A DNA stretch of 45,043 nucleotides from an uncultured Prevotellaceae bacterium (GTDB lineage Bacteria; Bacteroidota; Bacteroidia; Bacteroidales; Muribaculaceae). Where the stretch lies: contig CAMJXD010000012.1 in NCBI GenBank assembly GCA_946409635.1, positions 1-45,043 of the forward strand, read 5' to 3'. How positions within the stretch are numbered: the first letter of the stretch is position 1; every line of letters begins with the position of its first letter. Under the pieces are notes generated by a model, which worked only from the letters and a program-made list of their open reading frames with translations, was not told the origin of the DNA and did no database searches. Of the stretch, positions 34,591 through 42,146 are shown piece after piece. The translations under genes were made by a program, and so were the position numbers.

Positions 34591-35040
34591 ATGGCAAAAC
34601 TGAGAATCAGCGACGACTGGTGGACCGCCCCAGCCGACAGCGACAACGGCAACCTGATCCTGGTCACAGGACGGCGAGCAATGGACAACGTCATCGCGAC
34701 GGGGCTTTACCGCTACCGCGTCGAGGTCACGTGGCCTTATGACGGCGACGAGCGAGGTCTGCCCCCCTATGCCGACAGCAAGGTGATGGAAGAAGTCACC
34801 GATGCCCTGAACGCGTGCTTTGACGCCGACCCAGTGGCCGTGATGACCGGCATCTACACCGGCGATGGCCAGCGCAACTGGGTATTCTACACCCGGTCGC
34901 TACACATCTTCCAGCGCAAGTTCAACGAGGTGATGGCACCCTTCCCTGCCTTGCCGCTGCAATTTGAGGCCGAGGAAGACCCCGACTGGCAGGAATACCG
35001 TGAGATGAGCCTGTGCGAAATCGCCGACAGCGACGACTAG
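34591..35040 (+). CDS. DUF695 domain-containing protein
   Basis: A 149-residue acidic cytoplasmic protein. The central VAVMTGIYTGDGQRNWVFYTRS and the C-terminal EEDPDWQEYREMSLCE match what I know of DUF695, a family of unknown function seen in many bacteria. There is no signal peptide or membrane segment. The start at 34591 gives MAKLRISDDWW, the expected N-terminus; the frame is open 27 codons further upstream through a probable terminator. It is not clearly linked to a neighbour. Confidence 0.75.
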   Translation: MAKLRISDDWWTAPADSDNGNLILVTGRRAMDNVIATGLYRYRVEVTWPYDGDERGLPPYADSKVMEEVTDALNACFDADPVAVMTGIYTGDGQRNWVFYTRSLHIFQRKFNEVMAPFPALPLQFEAEEDPDWQEYREMSLCEIADSDD

Positions 35041-35200
35041 CCACAAAGTCCCAACAAAAACGAAGGGAACGATATAGAAGTTGACCCTGAAAAGTTTTTT
35101 AATGTCCTAATTTCGCTAAGAAAAACGTATTTCACGAAAAATAATTAAAACCATTCGTGATAAATATAGCTAATTCGCCAATTTGACTAATAAAATATGT

Positions 35201-35246
35201 GAAGTGCACCCCAAAAGTTTTGAGTCCAACTTTTGGGGTGCACTTC
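35201..35246. repeat. Perfect 19-bp palindrome, 8-nt loop, resembling IS ends
   Basis: Arms gaagtgcaccccaaaagtt (35201-35219) and its exact reverse complement (35228-35246). The word CACCCCAAAAGTT is like terminal inverted repeats of IS3/IS150-type elements (ACCCCCAAAAAGTT). No transposase is present, so it may be a relic, or a hairpin acting as terminator between the convergent DUF695 and fabG genes. Confidence 0.7.
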
Positions 35247-35296
35247 AGACAATGACAGTTTTCCATGAAACTCCAAGCCGCTGTGGCGGCACTGGA

Positions 35297-36043
35297 TTAC
35301 ATGTTCATGCCGCCGTCGACCTGGATGACCTGGCCGGTCACATAGGCCGACATGTCGCTGGCGAGGAAGGTAGCCACGTTGGCAATATCCTCGACCGTGC
35401 CGCCACGGCGCAGCGGGATGCGCTGGCACCACTCCTTGCGCACTTCCTCGCTCAGGGCCTGAGTCATGGCCGTGTCGATGAAGCCCGGAGCGATGGCGTT
35501 GGCGCGGATGCCGCGGCTGCCCATCTCCTGGGCGATGCTCTTGGCCAGGGCGATGAGACCTGCCTTGCTGGCAGCGTAGTTGGCCTGACCGGCGTTGCCA
35601 TGAACACCCACTACCGATGCCATGTTGATGATGGAGCCCTTGCGCTGGCGCATCATGATGGGCACCAGAGCGTGGATGAAATTGAATGCGCTCTTGAGGT
35701 TGACGGCAATCACGGCGTCCCACTGCTGCTCGGTCATGCGCAGCATGATGCCGTCCTTGGTGATACCGGCATTGTTCACCAGGATATCGATGTGCCCGAA
35801 GTCCTCGTGAATCTGCTTCACGACGGCCTCGGTCTGCTCAAAGTCGGCAGCGTTGCTGGCATACCCCTTGGCCTTGACACCGAGGGCTGCAATTTCCTGT
35901 TCGGTCTGCTTGCCGTTGTCGTCGATAACGAGGTCGGTAAAAGCCACGTCAGCGCCCTCGGCAGCAAACTTCAGGGCGATGGCCTTGCCGATGCCCCTTG
36001 CGGCGCCAGTGATGAGCGCCACTTTTCCTTCTAACATCTTCAT
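35297..36043 (-). CDS. fabG: 3-oxoacyl-[acyl-carrier-protein] reductase
   Basis: A 248-residue short-chain dehydrogenase, NADPH-dependent, of fatty-acid elongation. The cofactor motif GAARGIG is at 13-19 and NNAG at 90-93. The catalytic triad Ser143, Tyr156, Lys160 (NYAASK) is intact. AIAPGFIDTAMTQAL and the C-terminal VTGQVIQVDGGMNM are typical FabG. It is isolated from other fab genes here. It has a well-matched promoter with a palindrome at the transcript start, which may indicate regulation. Convergent with DUF695 across the 19-bp palindrome. Confidence 0.95.
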   Translation of the reverse strand: MKMLEGKVALITGAARGIGKAIALKFAAEGADVAFTDLVIDDNGKQTEQEIAALGVKAKGYASNAADFEQTEAVVKQIHEDFGHIDILVNNAGITKDGIMLRMTEQQWDAVIAVNLKSAFNFIHALVPIMMRQRKGSIINMASVVGVHGNAGQANYAASKAGLIALAKSIAQEMGSRGIRANAIAPGFIDTAMTQALSEEVRKEWCQRIPLRRGGTVEDIANVATFLASDMSAYVTGQVIQVDGGMNM

Positions 36044-36089
36044 TTCGGTTCTTGTTATAATGATTATTAAATGTTTATCTCAAAGAAAT

Positions 36090-36117
36090 GCACGGCTTTT
36101 TCCAGAAAAAGCCGTGC
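36090..36117. promoter_or_regulatory. Perfect 12-bp palindrome at the fabG transcript start
   Basis: gcacggcttttt (36090-36101) and aaaaagccgtgc (36106-36117) with a 4-nt loop. It abuts the -7 box, so the first transcribed base should lie inside it. It could be an operator or a 5' hairpin. Confidence 0.5.
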
Positions 36118-36147
36118 AAAGGTAATCATTATTGTCGAGACTGCAAA
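36117..36147 (-). promoter_or_regulatory. Promoter of fabG
   Basis: On the minus strand TTTG (36147-36144) and TACCTTTG (36124-36117) are 19 nt apart, a full consensus match. Transcript start is expected near 36110, with a leader of about 67 nt. Confidence 0.75.
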
Positions 36148-36394
36148 ATCGTTGTCCCCGTAGCGGAACACGGCAGCTACCGCACCAAAATGAACAAAAC
36201 TTGATGTGGAACAGCCGGAGGGTGGCCTCTGAATAGGAGGCTGTGTCATATTTCAAGCCTGCTCGGGTGTCCGTGCTGCGCACGGAAAAATTCAACAAAA
36301 TTATAAATAAAATTAAAAGAAAAATTGGCTTTGTGTGAAAGCTAGCGAGGACTTATAGCTGAATAGTTACACCCGTAGGGTGGCCTCTGAGTAA

Positions 36395-36447
36395 CCGTGG
36401 GTAATGACGGCGACTGAGCTCGGCGAAGGAGACGGCATCACCCACGG
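36395..36447. repeat. Hairpin 1 of the intergenic palindrome cluster
   Basis: ccgtgggt (36395-36402) pairs with acccacgg (36440-36447), enclosing a purine-rich GACGGCGACTGAGCTCGG stretch. Confidence 0.5.
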
Positions 36448-36466
36448 AAGGTGTCATCAGTCAGCC

Positions 36467-36521
36467 GTCGCTGGAGGCGACCCCCTATGCCGAAAGCCGA
36501 AATGGGGTCGCCTCCGGCGAC
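36467..36521. repeat. Hairpin 2 of the intergenic palindrome cluster
   Basis: 36467-36484 (gtcgctggaggcgacccc) pairs with 36504-36521 over 18 positions with one wobble, around a 19-nt loop. Confidence 0.7.
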
Positions 36522-36540
36522 AGCCTATTGGTCACCATGA

Positions 36541-36594
36541 CCGCCAGTGAATCAGACGCCCTCGCTCACGCTCGGCAGCCTGATTTACTGGCGG
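36541..36594. repeat. Hairpin 3 of the intergenic palindrome cluster
   Basis: ccgccagtgaatcag (36541-36555) pairs with ctgatttactggcgg (36580-36594) at 14 of 15 positions. The loop contains the repeated word CGCTCACGCTCGG. Confidence 0.65.
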
Positions 36595-36603
36595 TTACTC
36601 AGA

Positions 36604-36672
36604 GTGCCGCCCTTCGGGCGTCAAATCCTCATTTTGCCCGCTGATGAGCAAAAGTTAATTTTGGTGCGGTTG
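36604..36672 (-). repeat. Intergenic repeat, inverted copy
   Basis: Reverse complement of the element at 33751-33821, with the same core gcaaccgcaccaaaattaac and cgcccgaagggcgg end. Few differences are seen. It lies 20 nt before the 3' end of the BspA-type gene. Confidence 0.75.
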
Positions 36673-36692
36673 CAGTGCCCCGTAGCGGAATC

Positions 36693-39044
36693 TTACCACG
36701 CCTCGTTGAGCAGGTAGTTGATCAGGGCCGTCACATCGCTGATGTTGACGTTGCCGTCCTGGGTGCAGTCGGCACCGCTCATGTTGACGCCGCTGGTGTC
36801 CTGCGACATCAGGTAGTTGATCAGGACCGTCACGTCGCTGATGTTGACACTGCCGTCACCAGTTACATCGCCACGCGCAACCTTGGGTTCGATCTTCACA
36901 TTATCCAGGGCGAAGTAGTCGCCTGAACCATTGATGCTGACATCCTTGTGATAGTACCAACGCAGTTGGTAAGTAACATTGGGCTGCAGCTCATAATAGA
37001 AGGTCTCCCAGTCATTGTCACGAGCGCCGTAACGGAATACCGATGTGCCATTCGACATAAAGACGCACTCATCATAGTCTGTGTTGGGATTATCCGGATC
37101 ACTCTCGCCCCAGGCTTTGAAATCAAATGACAAGATGGACGGTTCAGAAACCTTGACTGTCGTCGACAGCGTCGAAGAACTATTATGCACGCCAGCATTG
37201 CCCGACATGGCAAATAACCTCTCGCCATCATCCCAAACCGACCAGGGATAGTCGCTTTCTTCAAAGTGGATGTTACCACCTGGAGCATTCAAGGCTTCGT
37301 CAAGTGTGTGCATGCTCCAGACATTGTAGAACCTCCCCCATTCAGTTGAGTTCTGATAGGCTGGAATCGAAGAAAGCGCGACTTGTAACACAGCCTCGTC
37401 ATAGGTTTTATCAGAGAAGAAATAGGGATCTTCGCCGCTGGATGACACTGGCGGAATGAGCGCATAACTGACTATTCTACTGAGATTCTCACTAGACTTG
37501 AAAGCACGGTAGCCAATCTCTTCCACGCCGGCGCCTATAAACAGGGTTTCGAGACCTGTACAGCCATAGAATGCACCATAATCGATGACCTTCACGCTAT
37601 TGGGGATTAATACCGACTTCAGGTGAGTATTATAGTAAAAAGCCATCATACCGATACGGGTCACACCTTCAGACATGCTGATGTTCTCCAAACTGTCACA
37701 TCCATAATAAGCATAATCATCAATGGTCACGATGGTGTTGGGCAACGTGATATCTTTAACTGCCCATCCATAGTGAACATAAGATCCAACCCGGTTAACG
37801 GTATACTGGACACCATCGTAGGTAACGGTGGGGGGAACGGTAATACTCTCTTGTTTGGACTTGATAGGATGCAGCGAACTGCCATCGACTGCTATGCCAT
37901 AGGCCACTACTTCCACGGTATTCGAATAGGAGTTAATTCCATAATAGACACCGTCCTGAAAGAAGTCATAGCAATAATACAGACGCGACTCGTCAAATTC
38001 ACTCCAATTGCGCGCCGACGTGTATCTACCAAATGCCATACGCGGTATCCACAGGTCGGCTCTATCATAAGTTCCCTGGGCAAAAGTGTTTGAGGCTATT
38101 GTGGGAGGCATCATCGCATGGCAGATTATGATTGTGAGATTGTCCTCGGTTCCTGCAAAAGCATACTCTCCGATTGAGGAGACTCGGGAACCCATCTCGA
38201 TGAAGTAGATACGGGACGAATAGAAGGCATAGTTTCCGATGGTGGTTACTGAATTGGGAATGATGACGTGCAAATCCCTGCCATAAGTACTAGAATCCCT
38301 GAATGCCGATGCGCCAATTGCTGTTACGTTATAGGTCACGCCATGATATGTCACGGTAGCCGGAATATTCACATAACCAAAGTAGGTGCGATAATTCGTA
38401 TCCCTGTAAGTGACACTAACATTATTGCCGCTGGTTACCGTGTAATAGATGCCGTCGACAACAAACTTATTGATTTCCTGAATGTTGGCAAACTGCATCC
38501 AGGCCGCAGTGCTCTGGTAGCTGCTTTTTGATCCCTGTGGGACATACAGCGTAGCGTTGGCAAAGGTGCTCGCATCAAAGTTATTGGCATCGAACGATCT
38601 AGGCGTTTCCCTCATGCAGGTAATGCTCGACAGATTGGTACATCCGACAAAGGCATTGTTATAAATGGTTGTCATGGTGCTTGGCAGGACGATGCTGGTC
38701 AACGAGGTGCAACCGGCAAAAGACTCATTCAAGAGCATCGTTACGCCCTCGGGAATCGTGACCGACGTGAGCCCCGTACAATTCTTGAAAGCCTGGTAGC
38801 CGATGCATGTGACAGGATACATTTTGCCACTGTAATAGACTGAATCGGGAATATTCACAACACCCGAATAATAATTATTCCCCGACCTTTTCTGTACAGT
38901 GACGACTCCGCTACCGTCAGAGTAAACCGTCAACTGAAGCGCCAGGTTATAAGCCGAGAAATCAATTGTTTCAGAACTGGCCCCCAACGCACACGCCAGG
39001 AACGCGACTAGGGCCAGAACCTTAAAAAGTAACATTTTCTTCAT
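36693..39044 (-). CDS. BspA-type leucine-rich repeat surface protein with C-terminal dockerin-like repeats
   Basis: A 783-residue exported protein with a signal peptide about 1-22 (CALGA). LRR_5/BspA repeats of about 23 residues cover much of residues 60-560 in two blocks; examples are AFKNCTGLTSVTIPEGVT, SFAGCTSLTSIVLPSTMT and AFYYNTHLKSVLIPNSVK. At about 610-715 is a beta-sandwich with ILSFDFKAWGES and YFALDNVKIEPK that looks like a choice-of-anchor J or cleaved-adhesin domain. The last 58 residues are two dockerin-like repeats starting at Asp726 (DVTGDGSVNISD) and Asp759 (DCTQDGNVNISD). There is no type IX secretion C-terminal domain. BspA proteins bind host or bacterial surface ligands; that role here is inference. 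Confidence 0.9.
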   Translation of the reverse strand: MKKMLLFKVLALVAFLACALGASSETIDFSAYNLALQLTVYSDGSGVVTVQKRSGNNYYSGVVNIPDSVYYSGKMYPVTCIGYQAFKNCTGLTSVTIPEGVTMLLNESFAGCTSLTSIVLPSTMTTIYNNAFVGCTNLSSITCMRETPRSFDANNFDASTFANATLYVPQGSKSSYQSTAAWMQFANIQEINKFVVDGIYYTVTSGNNVSVTYRDTNYRTYFGYVNIPATVTYHGVTYNVTAIGASAFRDSSTYGRDLHVIIPNSVTTIGNYAFYSSRIYFIEMGSRVSSIGEYAFAGTEDNLTIIICHAMMPPTIASNTFAQGTYDRADLWIPRMAFGRYTSARNWSEFDESRLYYCYDFFQDGVYYGINSYSNTVEVVAYGIAVDGSSLHPIKSKQESITVPPTVTYDGVQYTVNRVGSYVHYGWAVKDITLPNTIVTIDDYAYYGCDSLENISMSEGVTRIGMMAFYYNTHLKSVLIPNSVKVIDYGAFYGCTGLETLFIGAGVEEIGYRAFKSSENLSRIVSYALIPPVSSSGEDPYFFSDKTYDEAVLQVALSSIPAYQNSTEWGRFYNVWSMHTLDEALNAPGGNIHFEESDYPWSVWDDGERLFAMSGNAGVHNSSSTLSTTVKVSEPSILSFDFKAWGESDPDNPNTDYDECVFMSNGTSVFRYGARDNDWETFYYELQPNVTYQLRWYYHKDVSINGSGDYFALDNVKIEPKVARGDVTGDGSVNISDVTVLINYLMSQDTSGVNMSGADCTQDGNVNISDVTALINYLLNEAW

Positions 39045-39279
39045 AGTCCTAACATTTTTGTGGGTGATTAATGTTTATTTGTCGCAAAAATACAAAATAT
39101 TGCCAAAAATCGAAAGAAAGCCGAGAAAAAACAATAGAAAATTGCAGGCTCACGCAAAAAAACGAGAAGAAAGCAGTTTATGCGAGCAAGCCAGCAGAGT
39201 AAGGTTAAAGGTAAAGCGATAGTGGTTAAAGAGACATCCGCGCTCCAGAAAACTGAAACGCGGATGCCAATGATGAATT

Positions 39280-39307
39280 CTTTGCGCCTTGGCGGCTTAG
39301 CGTGGGG
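39280..39307. repeat. Intergenic CGCTAAG-type repeat, copy 2 (reverse orientation)
   Basis: Reads ctttgcgccttggcggctta then gcgtgggg. Its reverse complement starts ccccacgctaag and matches the copy at 17059 with few changes. Confidence 0.6.
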
Positions 39308-39325
39308 CCTGAGGGCGCTGATGCC

Positions 39326-39348
39326 CTCTAAACCCTAAACTCTAAACC
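39326..39348. repeat. Three near-perfect tandem CTAAAC units
   Basis: The stretch has three consecutive 7-8 nt units of the type C(C/T)CTAAA. It lies 20 nt downstream of the glyA stop. Confidence 0.55.
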
Positions 39349-39368
39349 GCGAGCGTAGCGAGCATTCT

Positions 39369-40649
39369 TTACCAAGCGAACATGGGATAGTCCTTCATCA
39401 TCTCGTTGACCTTGCCACGGACAGCTGCGATAACAGCCTCGTCCTCGGGGGCACGCAGGACGGTGTCGATGAGCTCGACGATGTCGCCCATCTTGTCCTC
39501 CTTGAGGCCACGGGTGGTGATGGCGGGAGTGCCCAGACGCAGACCGCTGGTCTGGAAGGCGCTGCGGTCGTCGAAGGGAACCATGTTCTTGTTGACGGTG
39601 ATGTCGGCAGCAACGAGGGCAGCCTCGGCCACCTTACCGGTCAACTCGGGATACTTGGTGCGCAGGTCAACCAGCATGCAGTGGTTGTCGGTACCGCCCG
39701 AGCAGATCTTGTAACCCTTGTCGATGAGGGCCTGGGCCATAGCAGCGGCGTTGGTGCGCACCTGGATAGCATAGTCCTTGAACGAGGGCTGGAGGATCTC
39801 ACCGAAGGCAACAGCCTTAGCGGCAATCACGTGCTCGAGTGGACCGCCCTGCACGCCGGGGAAGACGGCGCTGTCGAGCAGCGACGACATCTTGCGGATG
39901 ACACCCTTCTTGGTGGTCTTGCCCCAGGGGTTGTCGAAGTCCTTACCCAGCAGGATGATACCGCCACGGGGACCGCGCAGGGTCTTGTGGGTGGTGCTGG
40001 TCACGATGTGGGCATACTTCAAGGGGTTGTTCAGCAGACCTGCAGCGATGAGGCCGGCGGGGTGTGCCATGTCGATCATGAGCAGTGCGCCCACGCTGTC
40101 GGCAATCTTGCGCATGCGCTCGTAGTCCCACTCGCGGCTGTAGGCGCTGGCGCCACCGACGATGAGCTTGGGACGCTCGCGCTGTGCAACCTCTTCCATC
40201 TGGTCATAGTCCACCAGGTTGGTGTCCGGAGTTACGTTATATTCACAAGCCTGGAACATCAGACCCGAGAAGTTAACGGGGCTACCGTGTGACAGGTGAC
40301 CACCATGAGCCAGGTTCAGACCCATGAACTTGTCACCGGGCTTGAGGCATGCCATGAAGACGGCCATGTTGGCCTGGGCGCCCGAGTGGGGCTGCACGTT
40401 AACATACTCGGCATCAAAGATCTGTTTCAGACGCTCGATAGCGACATTCTCGCTCTCGTCGACGCACTGGCAACCGCCGTAGTAGCGATGTCCAGGATAG
40501 CCCTCGGCATACTTGTTGGTCAGGCAGCTGCCCATGGCCTGCATGACCTGATCGCTGACGAAGTTCTCACTAGCGATGAGCTCAATGCCGTGTTGCTGAC
40601 GCTGATGTTCACGCTCGATGATGTCAAAAATCACTTTGTCTCGTTCCAT
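39369..40649 (-). CDS. glyA: Serine hydroxymethyltransferase
   Basis: A 426-residue PLP enzyme converting serine and tetrahydrofolate to glycine and 5,10-methylene-tetrahydrofolate, the substrate of Fol[13 protein letters not shown] is at 21-32, [11 protein letters not shown] at 84-94, and the PLP lysine is Lys222 in [14 protein letters not shown]. Length and motifs are complete. An AT-rich TTAATGGTTAATGG stretch lies upstream, and the flavin reductase gene ends 52 nt before the start, so cotranscription is possible but not certain. Confidence 0.97.
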   Translation of the reverse strand: MERDKVIFDIIEREHQRQQHGIELIASENFVSDQVMQAMGSCLTNKYAEGYPGHRYYGGCQCVDESENVAIERLKQIFDAEYVNVQPHSGAQANMAVFMACLKPGDKFMGLNLAHGGHLSHGSPVNFSGLMFQACEYNVTPDTNLVDYDQMEEVAQRERPKLIVGGASAYSREWDYERMRKIADSVGALLMIDMAHPAGLIAAGLLNNPLKYAHIVTSTTHKTLRGPRGGIILLGKDFDNPWGKTTKKGVIRKMSSLLDSAVFPGVQGGPLEHVIAAKAVAFGEILQPSFKDYAIQVRTNAAAMAQALIDKGYKICSGGTDNHCMLVDLRTKYPELTGKVAEAALVAADITVNKNMVPFDDRSAFQTSGLRLGTPAITTRGLKEDKMGDIVELIDTVLRAPEDEAVIAAVRGKVNEMMKDYPMFAW

Positions 40650-40701
40650 TGATTTTTTTGTTTAATGGTTAATGGTTAAAGTTCTGAAATTTTAAAGTTA
40701 T

Positions 40702-41277
40702 TTAGTCCTTTTTCGGTTTCTTGCGGACCGACCAGCCGAAATGTCCCAGCTGCTCGCCCAGCGCGTAATAGTGCCCGTGGCAATAGGTGATCAGATCGGC
40801 TGCCTTGAGGTCGAGCGCTCCGGTGTCGGGATTGATGAATCGATCGTCGGCGATGACGTTCATCACCTCGCCGATAAACATGTCGTGGCTCCCCAAGCGC
40901 ATGATGTCGCGCACACGGCACTCAATGCTCACGGGAGCCTCGTCGATATAGGGAGCGGCCACTGTCACCCCCTTGACGGGCGTGAGCTGCATGCGCTGCC
41001 ACTTGTTGTAGTCCCTACCCGACCGCACGCCACACCAGTCGGTAGCCCGGGCCATCGACCGTGTCGTGAGGTTGAGCGTGAAAGCCATGTTGCGCTCGAC
41101 AATGCCGTGGCTATAACGCTCGGGCCTGATAGAGACGTAGCACAGTGCCGGATCGCTGCAGATGGTACCCGTCCAAGCCGCCGTGAAGAGGTTGTATTCG
41201 TCGGGCGACGCCCCACAACTGACCAGCAGCGCGGGCAGCGGGTATATCATGGTTCCAGGTCTCCAGTTCTGTTTCAT
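40702..41277 (-). CDS. Flavin reductase family protein (FMN-binding split barrel)
   Basis: A 191-residue protein of the flavin reductase-like family. MKQNWRPGTMIYPLPALLVSC and NLFTAAWTGTICSDPALCYVSIRPERYSH are typical N-terminal signatures, and HDMFIGEVMNVIADD carries the conserved HxxFIGEV pattern. It probably binds FMN and reduces flavin with NAD(P)H, or is a flavoredoxin-like electron carrier. The ATG at 41277 is preferred over one six codons upstream, which would leave an unrelated prefix. It lies upstream of glyA on the same strand. Confidence 0.87.
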   Translation of the reverse strand: MKQNWRPGTMIYPLPALLVSCGASPDEYNLFTAAWTGTICSDPALCYVSIRPERYSHGIVERNMAFTLNLTTRSMARATDWCGVRSGRDYNKWQRMQLTPVKGVTVAAPYIDEAPVSIECRVRDIMRLGSHDMFIGEVMNVIADDRFINPDTGALDLKAADLITYCHGHYYALGEQLGHFGWSVRKKPKKD

Positions 41278-41299
41278 GTCACAATCACGATTCAAGGTG

Positions 41300-41327
41300 C
41301 AAAAATAGGCATTTTTTTGCTAAACAA
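41300..41327 (-). promoter_or_regulatory. Promoter of the flavin reductase gene
   Basis: On the minus strand TTG (41327-41325) and TATTTTTG (41307-41300), 17 nt apart. The transcript would start about 15 nt before the ATG at 41277, supporting that start. Confidence 0.5.
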
Positions 41328-41390
41328 GGATGTTTTAGAGAATAATTTCGGGTTTTTATCGGTTGTTAATAACTTTCCTGCCGAGCACGC

Positions 41391-41420
41391 TTGGCAGGCA
41401 GTGGAAAAAGATTATCTTTG
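41391..41420 (+). promoter_or_regulatory. Promoter of the deoxynucleoside kinase pair
   Basis: TTG at 41391-41393 and TATCTTTG at 41413-41420 with 19 nt between. It lies downstream of the first in-frame ATG (41363), showing that this ATG is not used. Confidence 0.65.
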
Positions 41421-41452
41421 TGGATTGTAAAACAACCAATCACAACCTAACC

Positions 41453-42079
41453 GTGCACATCGTCATAGCAGGAAATATAGGTAGCGGCAAGTCAACCCTG
41501 GCCGAGCTTCTCGCGAAACATTACGGCTGGGAGCCGTTTATGGAACCCGTGGTTGACAACCCCTACCTGAGCGACTACTACAAGGACATCAAGCGATGGT
41601 CCTTTGCCCTGGAAGTGTTCTTCCTGAAGCAACGTTTCAAGGACATCATGACCATCAATGCCAGTGAGAAGACCATCATCCAGGACCGGAGCATCTATGA
41701 GGGCGTATACATCTTCACGGCCAACAACCACGAGATGGGCAACATGGATGACCGCGACTTTGAGACCTACATGGAGCTGTTTGAGCAGATGATGACAATC
41801 GTGAAGATGCCCGACTTGATGATCTACCTGCGCTCGAGCGTCGCCCACCTGGTGGACAACATCCACAAGCGCGGCCGCGACTACGAGCAGACGATGCCTC
41901 TGAAGTACCTGTCCAACCTCAACGACCGCTATGAGGACTTTGTGATGAAGACCTACAAGGGCCGCAAACTCGTCATCGACGTTGACAACATGGACTACAA
42001 GAACCGTCCCGAGGACTTTGCTACGATTGTTGACCGGATCGATGCGACGATGTTTGGCATCTTCGGGCCACTGGACTGA
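41453..42079 (+). CDS. Deoxynucleoside kinase, first of a tandem pair
   Basis: A 208-residue kinase of the dCK/dGK family, phosphorylating deoxynucleosides for salvage. The P-loop GNIGSGKST is at 7-15, the conserved QDRSIYEG near 83-90, and the lid RGRDYEQTM near 143. The GTG at 41453 is chosen: it gives VHIVIAGNIG, aligning exactly with MHIAVAGNIG of the second copy, and lies about 26 nt after the predicted transcript start. The upstream in-frame ATG at 41363 lies before the promoter. More than half of the residues match the downstream copy. Purine versus pyrimidine specificity cannot be read by eye. Confidence 0.9.
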   Translation: MHIVIAGNIGSGKSTLAELLAKHYGWEPFMEPVVDNPYLSDYYKDIKRWSFALEVFFLKQRFKDIMTINASEKTIIQDRSIYEGVYIFTANNHEMGNMDDRDFETYMELFEQMMTIVKMPDLMIYLRSSVAHLVDNIHKRGRDYEQTMPLKYLSNLNDRYEDFVMKTYKGRKLVIDVDNMDYKNRPEDFATIVDRIDATMFGIFGPLD

Positions 42080-42088
42080 CGCAAAATG

Positions 42089-42114
42089 CCTCACGCTAAG
42101 ACGCTAAGTTATTA
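42089..42114. repeat. CGCTAAG-type repeat, short copy
   Basis: cctcacgctaagacgctaag, then ttatta, in the 67-nt gap between the two kinase genes. It shares CACGCTAAG and CGCTAAG with the copy at 17059. Confidence 0.45.
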
Positions 42115-42146
42115 TTCAAAGGACTGACAACTAAAAACTAAAAGAT

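Larger units (their letters stand above)
36044..36692. other. Long structured, repeat-rich intergenic region
   Basis: About 650 bases without a gene. It contains the fabG promoter and palindrome, relatives of the 33.75 kb repeats, direct copies of an agggtggcctctga word (36219-36232 and 36378-36391) and of ccccgtagcggaa (36156-36168 and 36678-36690), and a series of strong hairpins at 36395-36594. Frames are interrupted throughout. Confidence 0.7.
39045..39368. other. Intergenic region between the BspA-type gene and glyA
   Basis: About 324 bases. From left to right: the AT-rich upstream region of the BspA gene, a CGCTAAG-type repeat (39280-39307), a small hairpin gagggc/gccctc (39311-39328), and a telomere-like CTAAAC run (39326-39348). 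No gene is seen. Confidence 0.6.

Noticed and set aside
35187-35300. A complete insertion sequence next to fabG
   Set aside because: Only the palindrome is present; there is no transposase frame between or beside the arms.
36395-36600. A CRISPR array
   Set aside because: The hairpins differ from each other in sequence and length, there is no regular repeat-spacer period, and no cas gene is present.
41363-41452. An upstream ATG start for the first deoxynucleoside kinase
   Set aside because: The predicted promoter is downstream of this ATG, and the paralogue aligns from the GTG at 41453.
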